Below are positions 1 through 7,681 of a stretch of DNA of 12,664 nucleotides, piece by piece; positions within the stretch are counted from its first letter, which is position 1, and every line of letters begins with the position of its first letter. A program made the position numbers and the translations under genes. Source of the DNA: RUG14223 sp051881075 (lineage in GTDB: Bacteria; Bacillota; Clostridia; Oscillospirales; Acutalibacteraceae); NCBI GenBank assembly GCA_051881075.1, contig JBJEPE010000058.1, positions 1-12,664 of the forward strand, read 5' to 3'. A model generated the notes under the pieces. The model was given only the letters and a program-made list of their open reading frames with translations, was not told the origin of the DNA and did not search any database.

Positions 1-593
1 TTAGTAGGCGTTTTAATATTCGTAGGGCAAGCGGCAGGTTTTGTATTTATACCAAGAGTTTTTAATATACCCTTTGCGATAGCAACGCCCATTGCCTTTT
101 GCTTTTCCGCTGTATTAACTGCTTGCAGGTCAGTCTTATTATCTATAAAGGCGCACTCTACAAGTACAGCAGGGCAGTTTGTCATACGAATGAAGCCGAG
201 CCAGTCTGTACCGTCAGGGTTTACCTTTGTTTTAATACCTCGACTGTTCTGACCTAGCTTTACTATCTCGTCGAGGACATTTTGTGCGAGTGTTTTGCTT
301 GTACCACCACCGATATGGTAATACACTTCCGCACCGTCACCGCCGCCGGCATTATTATGAATGTCAATGGCAAGGTCAGGTTTATAAGCATTGCATCTGC
401 GGCACTCGTCATTTAAGGTATCGTCTTTATCCGTAGTTCTACTCATTAAAACATCAACACCGTATTTTTTTAACTCATCTCGGCAAGCTAAAGCTATTAC
501 AAGATTAAGATCTTTTTCTTTAAATCCGTTTGCAACGGCTCCCGGATCACTGCCGCCGTGTCCTGCGCCGATAAATACTTTTCTACTTGACAT
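1..593 (-). CDS. N-acetylmuramoyl-L-alanine amidase (Amidase_3 endolysin), C-terminus cut by window edge
   Basis: This is the phage lysis enzyme. It is predicted to cut the amide bond between N-acetylmuramic acid and the peptide stem of peptidoglycan once the holin lets it through. I translated it from ATG at 593. The frame stays open to base 1, giving 197 visible residues. The Amidase_3 zinc site is intact: His12 in GAGHGGSDPGA, Glu26 in FKEKDLNL, His79 in DIHNNAGGGDG, and the catalytic Glu146 in LVECAFIDN. The catalytic domain ends near residue 181. A Pro/Thr-containing linker (about 182-197) follows, so a cell-wall-binding domain probably lies beyond the window. There is no signal peptide, as expected for a holin-dependent endolysin. 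The start is supported by AAGGAG inside the last codons of the holin gene, whose stop is 2 bp upstream, so the two are probably translated together. Confidence 0.95.
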   Translation of the reverse strand, partial: MSSRKVFIGAGHGGSDPGAVANGFKEKDLNLVIALACRDELKKYGVDVLMSRTTDKDDTLNDECRRCNAYKPDLAIDIHNNAGGGDGAEVYYHIGGGTSKTLAQNVLDEIVKLGQNSRGIKTKVNPDGTDWLGFIRMTNCPAVLVECAFIDNKTDLQAVNTAEKQKAMGVAIAKGILKTLGINTKPAACPTNIKTPT

Positions 594-595
594 AT

Positions 596-1015
596 TCAAT
601 TCTCCTTTTCCGATTTATTTTTCAACACATCTATCGCCTTTAAAATCACCTGCGGCATTGGTACACCCATTAATCCTACATTCTCAACTATAGAGATTGC
701 TTCATTTGCTATATAGGCAATGCAGACCGCATCTCTTATGTAGGTTGTGCCTATGGTGAGATCGAGCCTTGCGGCAACAAGAATTATTAATAGAATTGCG
801 CCTTTTTTACACAAGCCTTTAAATCCGGCGTGGGATTGTAATGCACCGCTATCGCTCTTTTTTGATTTATGAAATACTCCGGCAACGACAAGCCCGGTTA
901 TGTAGTCTATCGCCATTAATATAATCAATGTCAGCAATGCAGCATCCCAGCCACCAAATATAGCGGCTATACCGCTGCCGATTGTTCCGATTAATGTGCA
1001 TATTGTTTCTTTCAT
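596..1015 (-). CDS. phage holin (TcdE / phage_holin_4_1 type)
   Basis: This 139-residue membrane protein is predicted to make lesions in the cytoplasmic membrane that give the amidase access to the cell wall. Hydrophobic segments are visible at about residues 5-22, 24-48, 72-88 and 95-117. The pattern IDYITG at 36-41 followed by a Ser/Gly-rich loop and GFKGLCKKG (64-72) is typical of the toxin-secretion/phage-lysis holin family that includes TcdE. The C-terminus is short and charged (KNKSEKEN), also usual for holins. The ATG at 1015 is preceded by AAAGGA with about 8 nt spacing. It lies directly between the tail hub gene and the amidase, the normal place for a lysis cassette. The family call rests on motif recognition, not a search. 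Confidence 0.92.
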   Translation of the reverse strand: MKETICTLIGTIGSGIAAIFGGWDAALLTLIILMAIDYITGLVVAGVFHKSKKSDSGALQSHAGFKGLCKKGAILLIILVAARLDLTIGTTYIRDAVCIAYIANEAISIVENVGLMGVPMPQVILKAIDVLKNKSEKEN

Positions 1016-1057
1016 TTTTAAATTCCTTTCTTTAAATATTTTCTTTAATTATGCTTA
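1016..1057 (-). other. short AT-rich gap between tail hub and holin genes
   Basis: This 42-bp stretch is the longest truly intergenic space in the window. It holds the holin ribosome binding site (AAAGGA). I see no inverted repeat with a T-run and no convincing promoter, so read-through from the tail genes into the lysis genes is likely. Confidence 0.6.
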
Positions 1058-2539
1058 CTATGTTACTGGTACAGGCGATGACGATTCATACCAAACATCA
1101 TAGCTCCAATTACCTGATTTATTCTTAGTAATAGAACGATAATAAATAGGATCTTGCGCCCGACGACTTCTATATTCCTGTATTAAATAATAGTTCTGTC
1201 CTTCCTCATTTACTCTTCCGGTTGAACTATAAACTCTTAAAGTACCGGCATATTTGCTAGGACAGTTAATAAGCGATGCCGCTATAGAGTCATATGTGAT
1301 ACCGAATATACCAGGATAATTATAATTGTTTAAATCCTCGCCGGAAGTCAATATGATTGACGCACCGTCGAGTATGAAGACCTTACCTTTCAAGTCGTCC
1401 ATATTCTTCTGATAATCGACCCTGATATCAGTAACTAATTGTTTTAGTTCAGAATCACGTTTTGAGTTATTATCAGAATTAATACTGGTAAGCGTATATA
1501 ACTGCTTATTAAGACATATTGTACTTGTATTTGGATGGAATAAATCTTCCGGCTTTGATAATAATATAAAATCATCGTCTATATTATGCGGTAAAGACCG
1601 GACATGTATTTTGTCACCAATCATAAAACTATCGTAATCTTTATTTATATATGATAAATCTATTGCGCTTAGCTCTATAGACGTTATCGTATTTTTACAG
1701 CCTTCGAGATATTTCTGCGCTTTGCGAAGTAATGTTTGAGGTACAGAAACGTCATCAAAATAAACAGCTTTAGTTATAACTCCTCTAACAGAGACTGCAT
1801 CATCATCTTGAATATAATCAACACCGCTATTAACACTTTCTATTCCTATACGCTCATCAGTTCCCTCAATTACTGAACCGTATGGAATAATTCTTGTCGC
1901 TATATCAGGATTATCTTCCGTAATGTTTAAGTCGAGTAGATTTTCTCCAAATTCAATAATTTGATTATTAATAGAAGTTAGTTTTTCTACATAATTTATA
2001 CAGCGCTCGCCGTCAGAATTATCATTAAACGTTATATATCCTCCGCATGATTCAATTAATTTATTAATAACATCAATCGTATGTTCTGCGTATATGCTCT
2101 CAAATCTCACATAATCGTTTAAGTCTGTTACGGTCACATTTCCAACTATAAACTGCTTGGAGGGATCAACTTGAGAATTATGATTTTCTATTAATGTATT
2201 AAAAATTTGCTGTGGACTACCCGTAAGAATGTACGGGCGCACAATAGAGTCATTTAAAAATCCTCTTTCTCCTTCACAGTAAATTAAAATGTTATTATTA
2301 AAATTACATTCTTTATACGTAGGCCTGCCACGAAAAACTATATTATCGTCTTTATAAATAGTAATTATTGTTTTAAAACACACAAAAGAATTGTAATAAG
2401 GATTTTCAGGAGGCAACGACATCATGGCAGAACCGGAACCATTTAATTCAGCGGTTACGTTCAATTCAGTCATTGGGAGAGCGTCTTCTAACCCGGTGTG
2501 ATAGATAAGATTATCTTCAGCATATACTTTTATTATCAT
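1058..2539 (-). CDS. tail hub / Tal-type tail endopeptidase family protein with probable C-terminal pyocin-knob-like domain
   Basis: This 493-residue protein is predicted to cap the tail below Dit, as the hub that opens for DNA exit. Residues 1-350 are a beta-rich region of the phage minor structural protein / prophage tail family. A charged, probably helical linker follows at about 355-385 (KRDSELKQLVTDIRVDYQKN). Residues about 398-486 (1082-1348) resemble a pyocin-knob domain: DLNNYNYPGIF, then LINCPSKYAGTLRVY, then YYLIQEY, IYYRSI and a Trp-rich end (NWSYDVWYE). The start is ATG at 2539, not the longer frame from 2617. That ATG overlaps the Dit stop as ATGA and has GAGGGGAG 9 nt upstream. 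The protein begins MIIKVYAEDNL, a usual N-terminus for this family. I cannot point to a catalytic peptidase site. No other tail tip gene separates it from the holin. Confidence 0.85.
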   Translation of the reverse strand: MIIKVYAEDNLIYHTGLEDALPMTELNVTAELNGSGSAMMSLPPENPYYNSFVCFKTIITIYKDDNIVFRGRPTYKECNFNNNILIYCEGERGFLNDSIVRPYILTGSPQQIFNTLIENHNSQVDPSKQFIVGNVTVTDLNDYVRFESIYAEHTIDVINKLIESCGGYITFNDNSDGERCINYVEKLTSINNQIIEFGENLLDLNITEDNPDIATRIIPYGSVIEGTDERIGIESVNSGVDYIQDDDAVSVRGVITKAVYFDDVSVPQTLLRKAQKYLEGCKNTITSIELSAIDLSYINKDYDSFMIGDKIHVRSLPHNIDDDFILLSKPEDLFHPNTSTICLNKQLYTLTSINSDNNSKRDSELKQLVTDIRVDYQKNMDDLKGKVFILDGASIILTSGEDLNNYNYPGIFGITYDSIAASLINCPSKYAGTLRVYSSTGRVNEEGQNYYLIQEYRSRRAQDPIYYRSITKNKSGNWSYDVWYESSSPVPVT

Positions 2540-3246
2540 ACATAGTGACTCCCCTCTTGTATTGAAATTATTAATGTACCGCTGCCGGAAATATAGATAT
2601 GTCGTCCGGATGACCAAACCTTTAAAGTTGGGAGTCTATATGTCCCCTCGCTTAGAGTATGAGTGAAAGTTTTAATTGGCAATAAAGAAATTGGATCTAC
2701 TTCATAATATTTTATTGTTATCGGTCCACCTATAATTTCTATCGACGGGATAACACTCGTATCGCCTCTATTGTTTATATAGATATCTTTTTCAGAATCT
2801 TCTTCACTAATAGTATATGATACTTTACTCGATGAGTATATCCATGGATCACACGTTGCGTTTATCTCAAATTTAAGATAGTTAACGTTATGTGATATTA
2901 ATGCAAATTGACATCTTCCCAAAAGATATCTTCCTGCCGGGAAGTCAGGTAGTTCAATTTTTCTCTTTTTACCTTGAACAAAGTTAAAAAGATTCACATA
3001 CTTATTCCATCTTTCATCAATTGTATCATCATTAGTCACGAATTGTGCCTTTAACGACCGCTGCTCATATATAAGCTCACCGTCAAATATCTCACTTAAA
3101 TCGATAGGAGTGGATCTGCCGGGAACATTAACATATGTCAGCTTCGGTTTAGGGTCGCTAAGCTGCATAGCAGTCATAAAATAGTTTCTTGTATTATAAA
3201 AAACACTGCCTTCTTCATTACTGAACTCTATATATCTATCATTCAA
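2536..3246 (-). CDS. distal tail protein (Dit, Sipho_tail family)
   Basis: This 236-residue protein is predicted to form the hexameric ring joining the tail tube to the hub. The N-terminal half has the Dit signature: a two-strand start (RYIEFSNEEG), the conserved VNVPGRSTPIDLSEI near residues 40-54, then YEQRSLKAQF and the LPDFPAGRYLLGR segment. The second half, about 140-236, is beta-rich and fits the galectin-like C-terminal domain of long Dit proteins. The likely start is TTG at 3246, since the upstream tape measure stop is only 5 bp away and the next in-frame ATG (residue 24) would remove conserved N-terminal sequence. A modest GCGAGG lies about 10 nt upstream, overlapping the tape measure's last codons, so coupled translation is likely. 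The stop overlaps the hub start as ATGA. Confidence 0.88.
   Translation of the reverse strand: MNDRYIEFSNEEGSVFYNTRNYFMTAMQLSDPKPKLTYVNVPGRSTPIDLSEIFDGELIYEQRSLKAQFVTNDDTIDERWNKYVNLFNFVQGKKRKIELPDFPAGRYLLGRCQFALISHNVNYLKFEINATCDPWIYSSSKVSYTISEEDSEKDIYINNRGDTSVIPSIEIIGGPITIKYYEVDPISLLPIKTFTHTLSEGTYRLPTLKVWSSGRHIYISGSGTLIISIQEGSHYV
2549..2556 (-). promoter_or_regulatory. ribosome binding site that fixes the tail hub start
   Basis: GAGGGGAG lies 9 nt before ATG 2539, inside the end of the Dit gene. The longer reading frame from 2617 lies wholly within Dit coding sequence, so this site decides for the shorter protein. Confidence 0.75.
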
Positions 3247-3251
3247 GATTT

Positions 3252-6200
3252 TTACCTCGCTTCCTGAAAACTTATCCGACCAAGTGCCTTGTTATATTTT
3301 CTTACTGTTGAACCGACAAATTTGTCGCCATCAATATATAAAGATTTTCCGTCATTAACGGCATTAAGAATTTGAGTAAGAATAGGCGCGATATTAGAAT
3401 ATTCGATATTATTTGTTACATTTGTTTGCCTAACAGATTTTTCTATAATGCTATAATCATTGTATATAGCGCTGTTTCTCTCACGGTATGTACTTAACAC
3501 GGTTTCCATTTGATTACGTGCAGCGGCGTTTAAATCTTTTGTTTTTGAAGAAATACCTACTTCTAAGCCTTCGCCTAAATATTCACCAAGTTGCTGTGTT
3601 TTTCTTGATGGACTATGTATATCAGCTGCTTGCTTTGCTGCAAGTATCGCTTGATTAACAGAGGCAACAGCCGCCTTGCTTACATCAGACATCGTTTTTT
3701 TAATACCTTCTGCAAGGCCTTTTCCGAGATCTTTACCCACGTTTTCAGCATCATTTTTAGCATTTTTATAAGCACTTAACGCTTTTTTATAACCGCTTTC
3801 TGCTTCTATAACCATTTTTTTAGTATAACCTGCAACTCCGTGTTCAAAGTTATATTTAACCATATCTGCATATATCTTAGCATCAGTTGCTTCTTTTTGA
3901 AGAGTTTTTAAAACTTTTTTCTGCGAATCTTCCACAGTCTCAGTATATTTACTTACTGCACTTTCTTTACTTCGCATCATATCGATAGCCGATTTATAAT
4001 TGCCCTTTTGAACTTGCGACATAGCTTCTTCATATTTAACTATAGTATCTTTATATAACTTATAGTTATTTTGGCTTTCATAATAGGCTGATTCGGCTTC
4101 TTTAAAGCGCTTCATATCTTCTGAATGCTGCTTTTGCTTTTCCGCAAGAATGGAATTGCGTTCCTCAATTTCTGCAGTAAGACCGCTTTTTATAGCTTCT
4201 TGCATTTCAAGCTCGGCGGCGGCTTGCTCGACTCTTGATTTAGTTGCCGCAGCAGAAGCTTCCTCATATTCTTCTTGAGTAAGCGTTAGGGCATCCCATG
4301 CCTCCGCTTCTTTTTCAATGGCAGAAACATAATCAGCGTTGCGGGCTTCAATCATAGAATTTGCAGTTTTTGCATCAATGACTTCACGGATTTTATCACG
4401 AAGATTGTCGTAATTTTTTATAATACCGTCAACCATTTCAATTTCTTCTCCGGTTGCGTTTGCGTATTCATTAAGAATAAAGTTGACTCTATCCTTATCC
4501 GCATCATTTACCTCACCGTTTTTGTCAACATACTTATCAAGTTCATCAATAAGAGATGATAAGTGAGATGTTTGCGCATCAATGTTGTTTACAGCTTCAT
4601 CTGTCGTACCAACCTGCTCACGGAAGTTATCCGCTGCCTCAGCGGATTTATTTATTAATTCCTGCTCCGCAGCGGTTAAACTGCTTGTACTTTTACTTGC
4701 ATCGTCTGCCATTAAACTATACGCCGCAACCGCCGTAACTACGGTACCTATGGCGGCGGCGAGTAATCCCCAAGGTGAAGCAGACTGCACTAGATTTAAT
4801 GCTTTTTGAGCGATAGTAGTAGTCTCAATAGCGTTTTTAATTCCTCTATGGGCTACATCTGTTGCCACGACAGCAGTTTTGTAAGAAATATAACCGGCTG
4901 TTAAGCCTCCGAGTAAAGCGGTTATGGTGGGTATATTATTCTTAACCCAGCTTCCACCACGTGTGAGCAGCGGCAAGACTTCATCAGTTGTGAATTTCAC
5001 TAAGTCTCTTAACGGTTCTTCTGCATTATCATATAATTTAAGTTTAAATTCTTCCCATGCTGAATTTAACTCTTTCAAATCACCGCTTAAATTATTCTTC
5101 ATTGTAGAAGCCATCTTTTCAGCTGCACCGTTGCAATTATATATAGATTTTTTTAACTTTTCATAATCCTTGTCTGAAGCATTAACTATTGCAAGCAAAC
5201 CTGACATTGCTTCTTTTCCAGCAAGACATGATGCTATTTCGGCACTTTGCGCTTCATCAAGATTTGAAAATCCGTTTCGCAAATCCAGAACTATCTCATC
5301 AAGCGACTTCATGCGGCCATCTGTATCGGTTAGAGAAATCCCCAATTTCTCCATAGCTTTTGCTGTTTTCTCACTCGGATTAGCCATACTTGATAAAATA
5401 GCGCGAAGCTGTGTTCCGGATCGTGTCCCTTTAATGCCGGCATTAGCCATTAAACCTATGGCAACGGCGCTGTCCTCTATGTTATAACCCATCGCACCGG
5501 CTACGGGAGCAACATATTTAAACGTTTCGCCCATCATTGACACATTTGTATTAGCATTGGAAGAAGCCGCTGCCAGTACATCTGTAAAGCGTTTTGAATC
5601 TTTTGCCTGTAAATTATATGCAGTAAGCGCATCAGTAACTATATCGGATGTTGTACTTAGCTCTTCATTTGAAGCAATAGCCAAATCCAGTACTGCCGGT
5701 AACGCATCTATACTTTGATTAACATCCCAACCTGCCATACCCATATATTTTAACGCTTCAGCGCTTTCTTTCGCAGAAAACGAAGTATCGGCACCATACT
5801 TCCTCGCAGTCCGGGTTAAAAGTTCTATTTCGCTGTCAGTGGCATTAAAAATGGCTCTTACTTCTGACATAGTTGAAGTGAAATCTTTACCCGTGTTTAT
5901 CGTTTCTGAACCTATCTCTTTTATTTTATTTATACCCTTTTGAACGGCATCACTTGCCAGATTGCCTATAAATGAGCCAAGGGCTATATCGGCTTTATTA
6001 AAACAATCTTCACTCTGCGCAGCTTGTTCATTAAGTTCCTTAACATCGTCAGCAGATTCATTAGAAGCTTTACCGACATTATAAATCGCTGTAGCCGTTT
6101 CTTGCGCTTCTTTTTCAGTCTTGTCGAATTTAATTCTAGCTGACTCAATCTCACGACCTAGTGACCTTACAGCCTCTTCGGAAACTTCGCCTCGCTTGAA

Positions 6201-6458
6201 TTGCTCTTGTACTTGTTTTTCTGCTTCTTTCAACATATCAAGCTTATTTTTGGTATTACTTAAAATATCAGAAAGGATTTTTTGTTTTTGTGTCAAAAGC
6301 TCTGTATTAGATGGGTCAAACTTTAAAAGGCGGTTTACTTCCCTTAACTCGCCTTGTAGACTGTTTGATTTTTTATTAATAGAATCGAGGGCCTTGCCTA
6401 AATTTGTAGTATCACCGCCAATTTCAACAGTAATACCTTTTATATTTTTATATGACAC
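3252..6458 (-). CDS. phage tail tape measure protein (TP901 core family)
   Basis: This 1068-residue protein is predicted to fill the tail tube during assembly and set its length. At about 1.5 angstrom per residue, the usual rule of thumb, the tail would be roughly 160 nm. Residues 1-130 are coiled-coil-rich and begin VEIGGDTTNLGKAL. The TP901 core is clear at about 185-375, including KYGADTSFSAKESAEALKYM, GMAGWD and GIKGTRSGTQLRAI. Hydrophobic stretches lie at about 508-533 and 560-582 (WGLLAAAIGTVVTAVAAY), a feature linked in other phages to membrane passage of DNA. A long Ala/Glu/Lys helical region spans 590-910. The C-terminal motif ADIHSPSRKTQQLGEYLGEGL (945-965) is common in tape measures. 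The start is GTG at 6458, with AAGGAGGG 8 nt upstream. It overlaps the end of the frameshifted chaperone by 11 bp. Confidence 0.96.
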   Translation of the reverse strand: MSYKNIKGITVEIGGDTTNLGKALDSINKKSNSLQGELREVNRLLKFDPSNTELLTQKQKILSDILSNTKNKLDMLKEAEKQVQEQFKRGEVSEEAVRSLGREIESARIKFDKTEKEAQETATAIYNVGKASNESADDVKELNEQAAQSEDCFNKADIALGSFIGNLASDAVQKGINKIKEIGSETINTGKDFTSTMSEVRAIFNATDSEIELLTRTARKYGADTSFSAKESAEALKYMGMAGWDVNQSIDALPAVLDLAIASNEELSTTSDIVTDALTAYNLQAKDSKRFTDVLAAASSNANTNVSMMGETFKYVAPVAGAMGYNIEDSAVAIGLMANAGIKGTRSGTQLRAILSSMANPSEKTAKAMEKLGISLTDTDGRMKSLDEIVLDLRNGFSNLDEAQSAEIASCLAGKEAMSGLLAIVNASDKDYEKLKKSIYNCNGAAEKMASTMKNNLSGDLKELNSAWEEFKLKLYDNAEEPLRDLVKFTTDEVLPLLTRGGSWVKNNIPTITALLGGLTAGYISYKTAVVATDVAHRGIKNAIETTTIAQKALNLVQSASPWGLLAAAIGTVVTAVAAYSLMADDASKSTSSLTAAEQELINKSAEAADNFREQVGTTDEAVNNIDAQTSHLSSLIDELDKYVDKNGEVNDADKDRVNFILNEYANATGEEIEMVDGIIKNYDNLRDKIREVIDAKTANSMIEARNADYVSAIEKEAEAWDALTLTQEEYEEASAAATKSRVEQAAAELEMQEAIKSGLTAEIEERNSILAEKQKQHSEDMKRFKEAESAYYESQNNYKLYKDTIVKYEEAMSQVQKGNYKSAIDMMRSKESAVSKYTETVEDSQKKVLKTLQKEATDAKIYADMVKYNFEHGVAGYTKKMVIEAESGYKKALSAYKNAKNDAENVGKDLGKGLAEGIKKTMSDVSKAAVASVNQAILAAKQAADIHSPSRKTQQLGEYLGEGLEVGISSKTKDLNAAARNQMETVLSTYRERNSAIYNDYSIIEKSVRQTNVTNNIEYSNIAPILTQILNAVNDGKSLYIDGDKFVGSTVRKYNKALGRISFQEAR

Positions 6459-7082
6459 GCTTTTTACCCTCCTTTTTAACCTTTGAAATCGCTTCTCTAT
6501 CAGGTTCGGTTTGTGTTAATCGCCACGCATTTTCTAAGTATTCCAGTCCTTTTTGCGTACTACTCATGTAATGGATAAACGCATTATATCTGAATGCTAG
6601 ATAATTTACATACGGCAAAGATTGAATTTGTTCAAAGTTTAATTTTGTATATTCCGAAACAATACGCTCATATATAAATTCCTCATAATAACCATGATTT
6701 ATAGAATCTCCCGGAGTATCATACGGATACTCCGGGAGTCTCAGTTTTTTGAGTTTTCAATGCCTGATATGAAAATATAATACTTAGAAATAAAGTCTGA
6801 CAGATCTAAAAGACTCATTCCATACTTTACAGCCAACTCATGGCCGTCATTTATTAAAATATTGTCTAAATTGCAGTTCATCAAGTGCATAGACAAATCA
6901 TAAAGCTGATTTCTTACTATTGAATCACTACCATTTTCTAATATTTTAATAATATCCGGCAATGCTTTTTTTGTCGTATCGACAAGTTCTTTTGTCGGTG
7001 CAATTATATGTAGAACGGTATTATTACTATCCTTAAGCTCATATACCATCTGGGGCTGGTGCAAATCTTCATAGCTTAACAT
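6448..7082 (-). CDS. tail assembly chaperone G-T fusion made by -1 ribosomal frameshift
   Basis: This is the long chaperone, equivalent in role to lambda gpGT, predicted to bring tape measure and tail tube subunits together. Ribosomes read the 113 residues of the short chaperone to the AAC at 6746-6744, slip back one base, and continue with CTG at 6744. The -1 frame then stays open for 98 codons: LRLPEYPYDTPGDS at the junction, later YEEFIYERIVSEYTKL and YLENAWRL. It ends at TAA 6450-6448. The fusion is 211 residues. The T part has no convincing start or ribosome binding site of its own, and its 280 bp would otherwise be the largest gap in the window. Position between major tail protein and tape measure is the usual place for this gene pair. 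The slip element is described separately. The coordinates given ignore the 1-nt shift. Confidence 0.9.
6467..6473 (-). promoter_or_regulatory. strong ribosome binding site for the GTG start of the tape measure gene
   Basis: AGGAGGG sits 8 nt before GTG 6458. It lies inside the T half of the frameshifted chaperone, so only the minority of ribosomes that shift frame pass over it. It supports GTG as the start. Confidence 0.8.
6708..6750 (-). promoter_or_regulatory. programmed -1 frameshift element: slippery heptamer, spacer and hairpin
   Basis: The slippery run AAAAAAC occupies 6750-6744 and is phased A AAA AAC against the short chaperone frame, the required X XXY YYZ arrangement. The zero-frame stop TGA follows at once within a 5-nt spacer, TGAGA (6743-6739). 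Then comes a perfect 13-bp stem: CTCCCGGAGTATC (6738-6726) pairs with GATACTCCGGGAG (6720-6708) around a 5-nt loop, CGTAT. The hairpin lies inside the T coding part and is not followed by a T-run, so it is a frameshift stimulator and not a terminator. Shifted frame remains open to 6448. Confidence 0.93.
6741..7082 (-). CDS. tail assembly chaperone, short form (gpG-like)
   Basis: This 113-residue product comes from ribosomes that do not shift frame. It is acidic, helical and ends one codon after the slippery run (ENSKN, then TGA at 6743-6741). It starts at ATG 7082, with AGGAAGG about 9 nt upstream lying across the end of the major tail gene. The preceding stop is 2 bp away. In related siphophages the short form is made in large excess over the fusion and coats the tape measure before tube polymerisation. 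I recognise the role mainly from position, size and the frameshift. The sequence alone is not highly diagnostic. Confidence 0.88.
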   Translation of the reverse strand: MLSYEDLHQPQMVYELKDSNNTVLHIIAPTKELVDTTKKALPDIIKILENGSDSIVRNQLYDLSMHLMNCNLDNILINDGHELAVKYGMSLLDLSDFISKYYIFISGIENSKN

Positions 7083-7084
7083 AG

Positions 7085-7681
7085 TTAATTACCTTCCTGT
7101 GCTGTTGAACCAGACGATTCATCACTGACCTCAGTCTCGCCACCGATGATTTGTTCAATGATCTGTAAGAGGGTTCCATCTTTATCCTGCGGGGCAGCGG
7201 TAAATTCCGGTTCAACTTTTGAGCCATTCTCAGACTGCAACGCTAGACTCAATCCTGCAGTGTTTCTACCGATTATCAAAGCATGCAAGTCGCCATCAAC
7301 CTTGTCTACATGATGAAGACATAGCACATACTGTTTATTTTTTGCGTTGCCGGCACCGCCGATTTTCAGTATTCTTTTTCCATTTGATGTAGAAACAGTA
7401 CTTCTATCGATTAATGTATTAAGCTTGTTTGTATCCCAAGTTATCAGACCAAGTTTAATCTTAACTTCTTCTTTTGTTGTTATTGTCTTTGACTGATAAC
7501 CTAAATCGTCAGTTTCTGTGTTGGTATTCTCCGTATAGGTAATTGTCGCTCCGCCTTTGATATAGCCAAGTAAATTATCCTCATTACATATATCCTCAAT
7601 CGACGGTAAGATCCCTGTATACTCCATTAAATATGGAAGAGCGCTTCCAATTCTTATAGGTGTTGATTTAGTATCTGACAT
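7085..7681 (-). CDS. major tail tube protein
   Basis: This 198-residue protein is predicted to polymerise into the tail tube. It lies just before the chaperone pair and after the tail completion gene, the conserved place for the tube subunit. The sequence is beta-rich after residue 40 (ATITYTENTNTETDDLG, then EEVKIKLGLITWD), followed by a glycine/asparagine loop (LKIGGAGNAKNKQYVL) and conserved-looking HHVDKVDGDLHALIIGRN. The last 20 residues are acidic, Ser/Gly-rich and probably disordered. The ATG at 7681 has AAAGGAGAG about 7 nt upstream and lies 28 bp inside the previous gene. Assignment rests on position, size and general features. Confidence 0.85.
   Translation of the reverse strand: MSDTKSTPIRIGSALPYLMEYTGILPSIEDICNEDNLLGYIKGGATITYTENTNTETDDLGYQSKTITTKEEVKIKLGLITWDTNKLNTLIDRSTVSTSNGKRILKIGGAGNAKNKQYVLCLHHVDKVDGDLHALIIGRNTAGLSLALQSENGSKVEPEFTAAPQDKDGTLLQIIEQIIGGETEVSDESSGSTAQEGN

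Noticed and set aside
391..693. Plus-strand open frames (391-693, 4556-4809, 4924-5487, 6121-6486, 9034-9228, 10785-11105, 11730-11990, 12439-12657)
   Set aside because: Each lies opposite a well-supported minus-strand phage gene, has no family resemblance, and has the composition of an antisense shadow.
1082..1348. Diversity-generating retroelement variable region at the hub C-terminus
   Set aside because: No reverse transcriptase, template repeat or adenine-biased near-duplicate of this segment is visible in the window.
2540..2617. Longer start for the tail hub protein
   Set aside because: The 26 extra residues lie wholly within Dit coding sequence, lack a ribosome binding site and do not resemble the family N-terminus. 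ATG 2539 has GAGGGGAG and an ATGA overlap.
6708..6738. Perfect hairpin as a rho-independent terminator between chaperone and tape measure
   Set aside because: No T-run follows on either strand in a useful position, and it sits 5 nt after a correctly phased slippery heptamer within an open -1 frame. A frameshift stimulator explains it better.
6459..6740. A separate small gene between short chaperone and tape measure
   Set aside because: The open frame here has no start with a ribosome binding site at its 5' end, and is continuous with the chaperone through the -1 slip.
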